The notes under the pieces: generated by a model
What the model saw: the letters and a program-made list of their open reading frames with translations, nothing else
Database searches by the model: none
What the model was told of the DNA's origin: nothing
Shown: one piece after another, positions 12,106 to 12,171 of the stretch
How the letters are laid out: every line of letters starts with the position of its first letter
How positions within the stretch are numbered: position 1 is the stretch's first letter
NCBI GenBank assembly: GCA_949127925.1
Contig: CASBQX010000216.1
Span: 1-12,171, forward strand
Direction of reading: 5' to 3'
Length of the DNA stretch: 12,171 nucleotides
Source: Synechococcales cyanobacterium PMM_0002
GTDB taxonomy: Bacteria; Cyanobacteriota; Cyanobacteriia; Elainellales; Elainellaceae
Made by a program: the position numbers and the translations under genes

Positions 12106-12171
12106 AATGGAAGCGGTTGAAATCCCCAAGGTGGGCGGTTGTGAAGCGGCTTTTAGTCGGCACCCTAGAAC
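12106..12171. other. Window edge: short open stretches on both strands, gene not identified
   Basis: On the - strand, a frame entering from the right edge encodes SRVPTKSRFTTAHLGDFNRF plus HSN and stops at TAA (complement of 12098-12100), inside the hairpin. That arrangement would suit a convergent gene ending at the terminator. On the + strand, GTG at 12141, with AAGGTGGG upstream, could begin MKRLLVGTLE. Neither can be identified from so few residues. GCGGCTTTTAGT also occurs twice here (12091 and 12146). Confidence 0.25.

Overview
The window comes from a cyanobacterium. The HIP1 octamer GCGATCGC and its GCGATCG core recur throughout genes and gaps, there is a phycocyanin chromophore lyase pair (cpcE/cpcF), and several gaps carry palindromic intergenic repeats of the kind common in cyanobacterial genomes.

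Layout, left to right. Bases 1-120 are the right end of an IS200/IS605-type element: the last 26 codons of a TnpB-like protein and a subterminal hairpin. Less than 50 bases later, cpcE (167-1000) and cpcF (1051-1872) follow on the + strand; their products form the heterodimeric HEAT-repeat lyase for phycocyanobilin on phycocyanin alpha. A convergent SAM-dependent methyltransferase (1936-3153, -) follows. A 344-base gap then leads to a small exported protein (3498-4001, +) with a very acidic tail of 11-residue repeats. The gap 4002-4306 is packed with structured elements: a 99-base element with imperfect inverted ends, a terminator-like hairpin and a two-hairpin REP element.

Next is a two-gene - strand unit, glcE (5737-7092) then glcF (4307-5695). 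These are the FAD-binding and iron-sulfur subunits of a glycolate dehydrogenase, which belongs to cyanobacterial photorespiration. Its upstream gap holds a 14-base tandem duplication, a GTA-N8-TAC match and two families of short tandem repeats. A GT25-like glycosyltransferase gene (7622-8485, +) follows and converges on pgi (8531-10126, -), with a perfect 28-base palindrome between them. Upstream of pgi, in the same direction, lies a DUF815 P-loop ATPase gene (10259-11602, -). A TMEM14-family membrane protein (11842-12105, +) closes the window. It lacks the expected C-terminal part, and its stop codon lies next to a strong two-way hairpin.

Most of the window is ordinary core metabolism and light harvesting. 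I do not see a complete undescribed system. The most unusual items are the acidic repeat protein, the IS right end against the cpcEF pair, the cpcF C-terminal extension, the truncated TMEM14 gene and the repeat-rich gaps.
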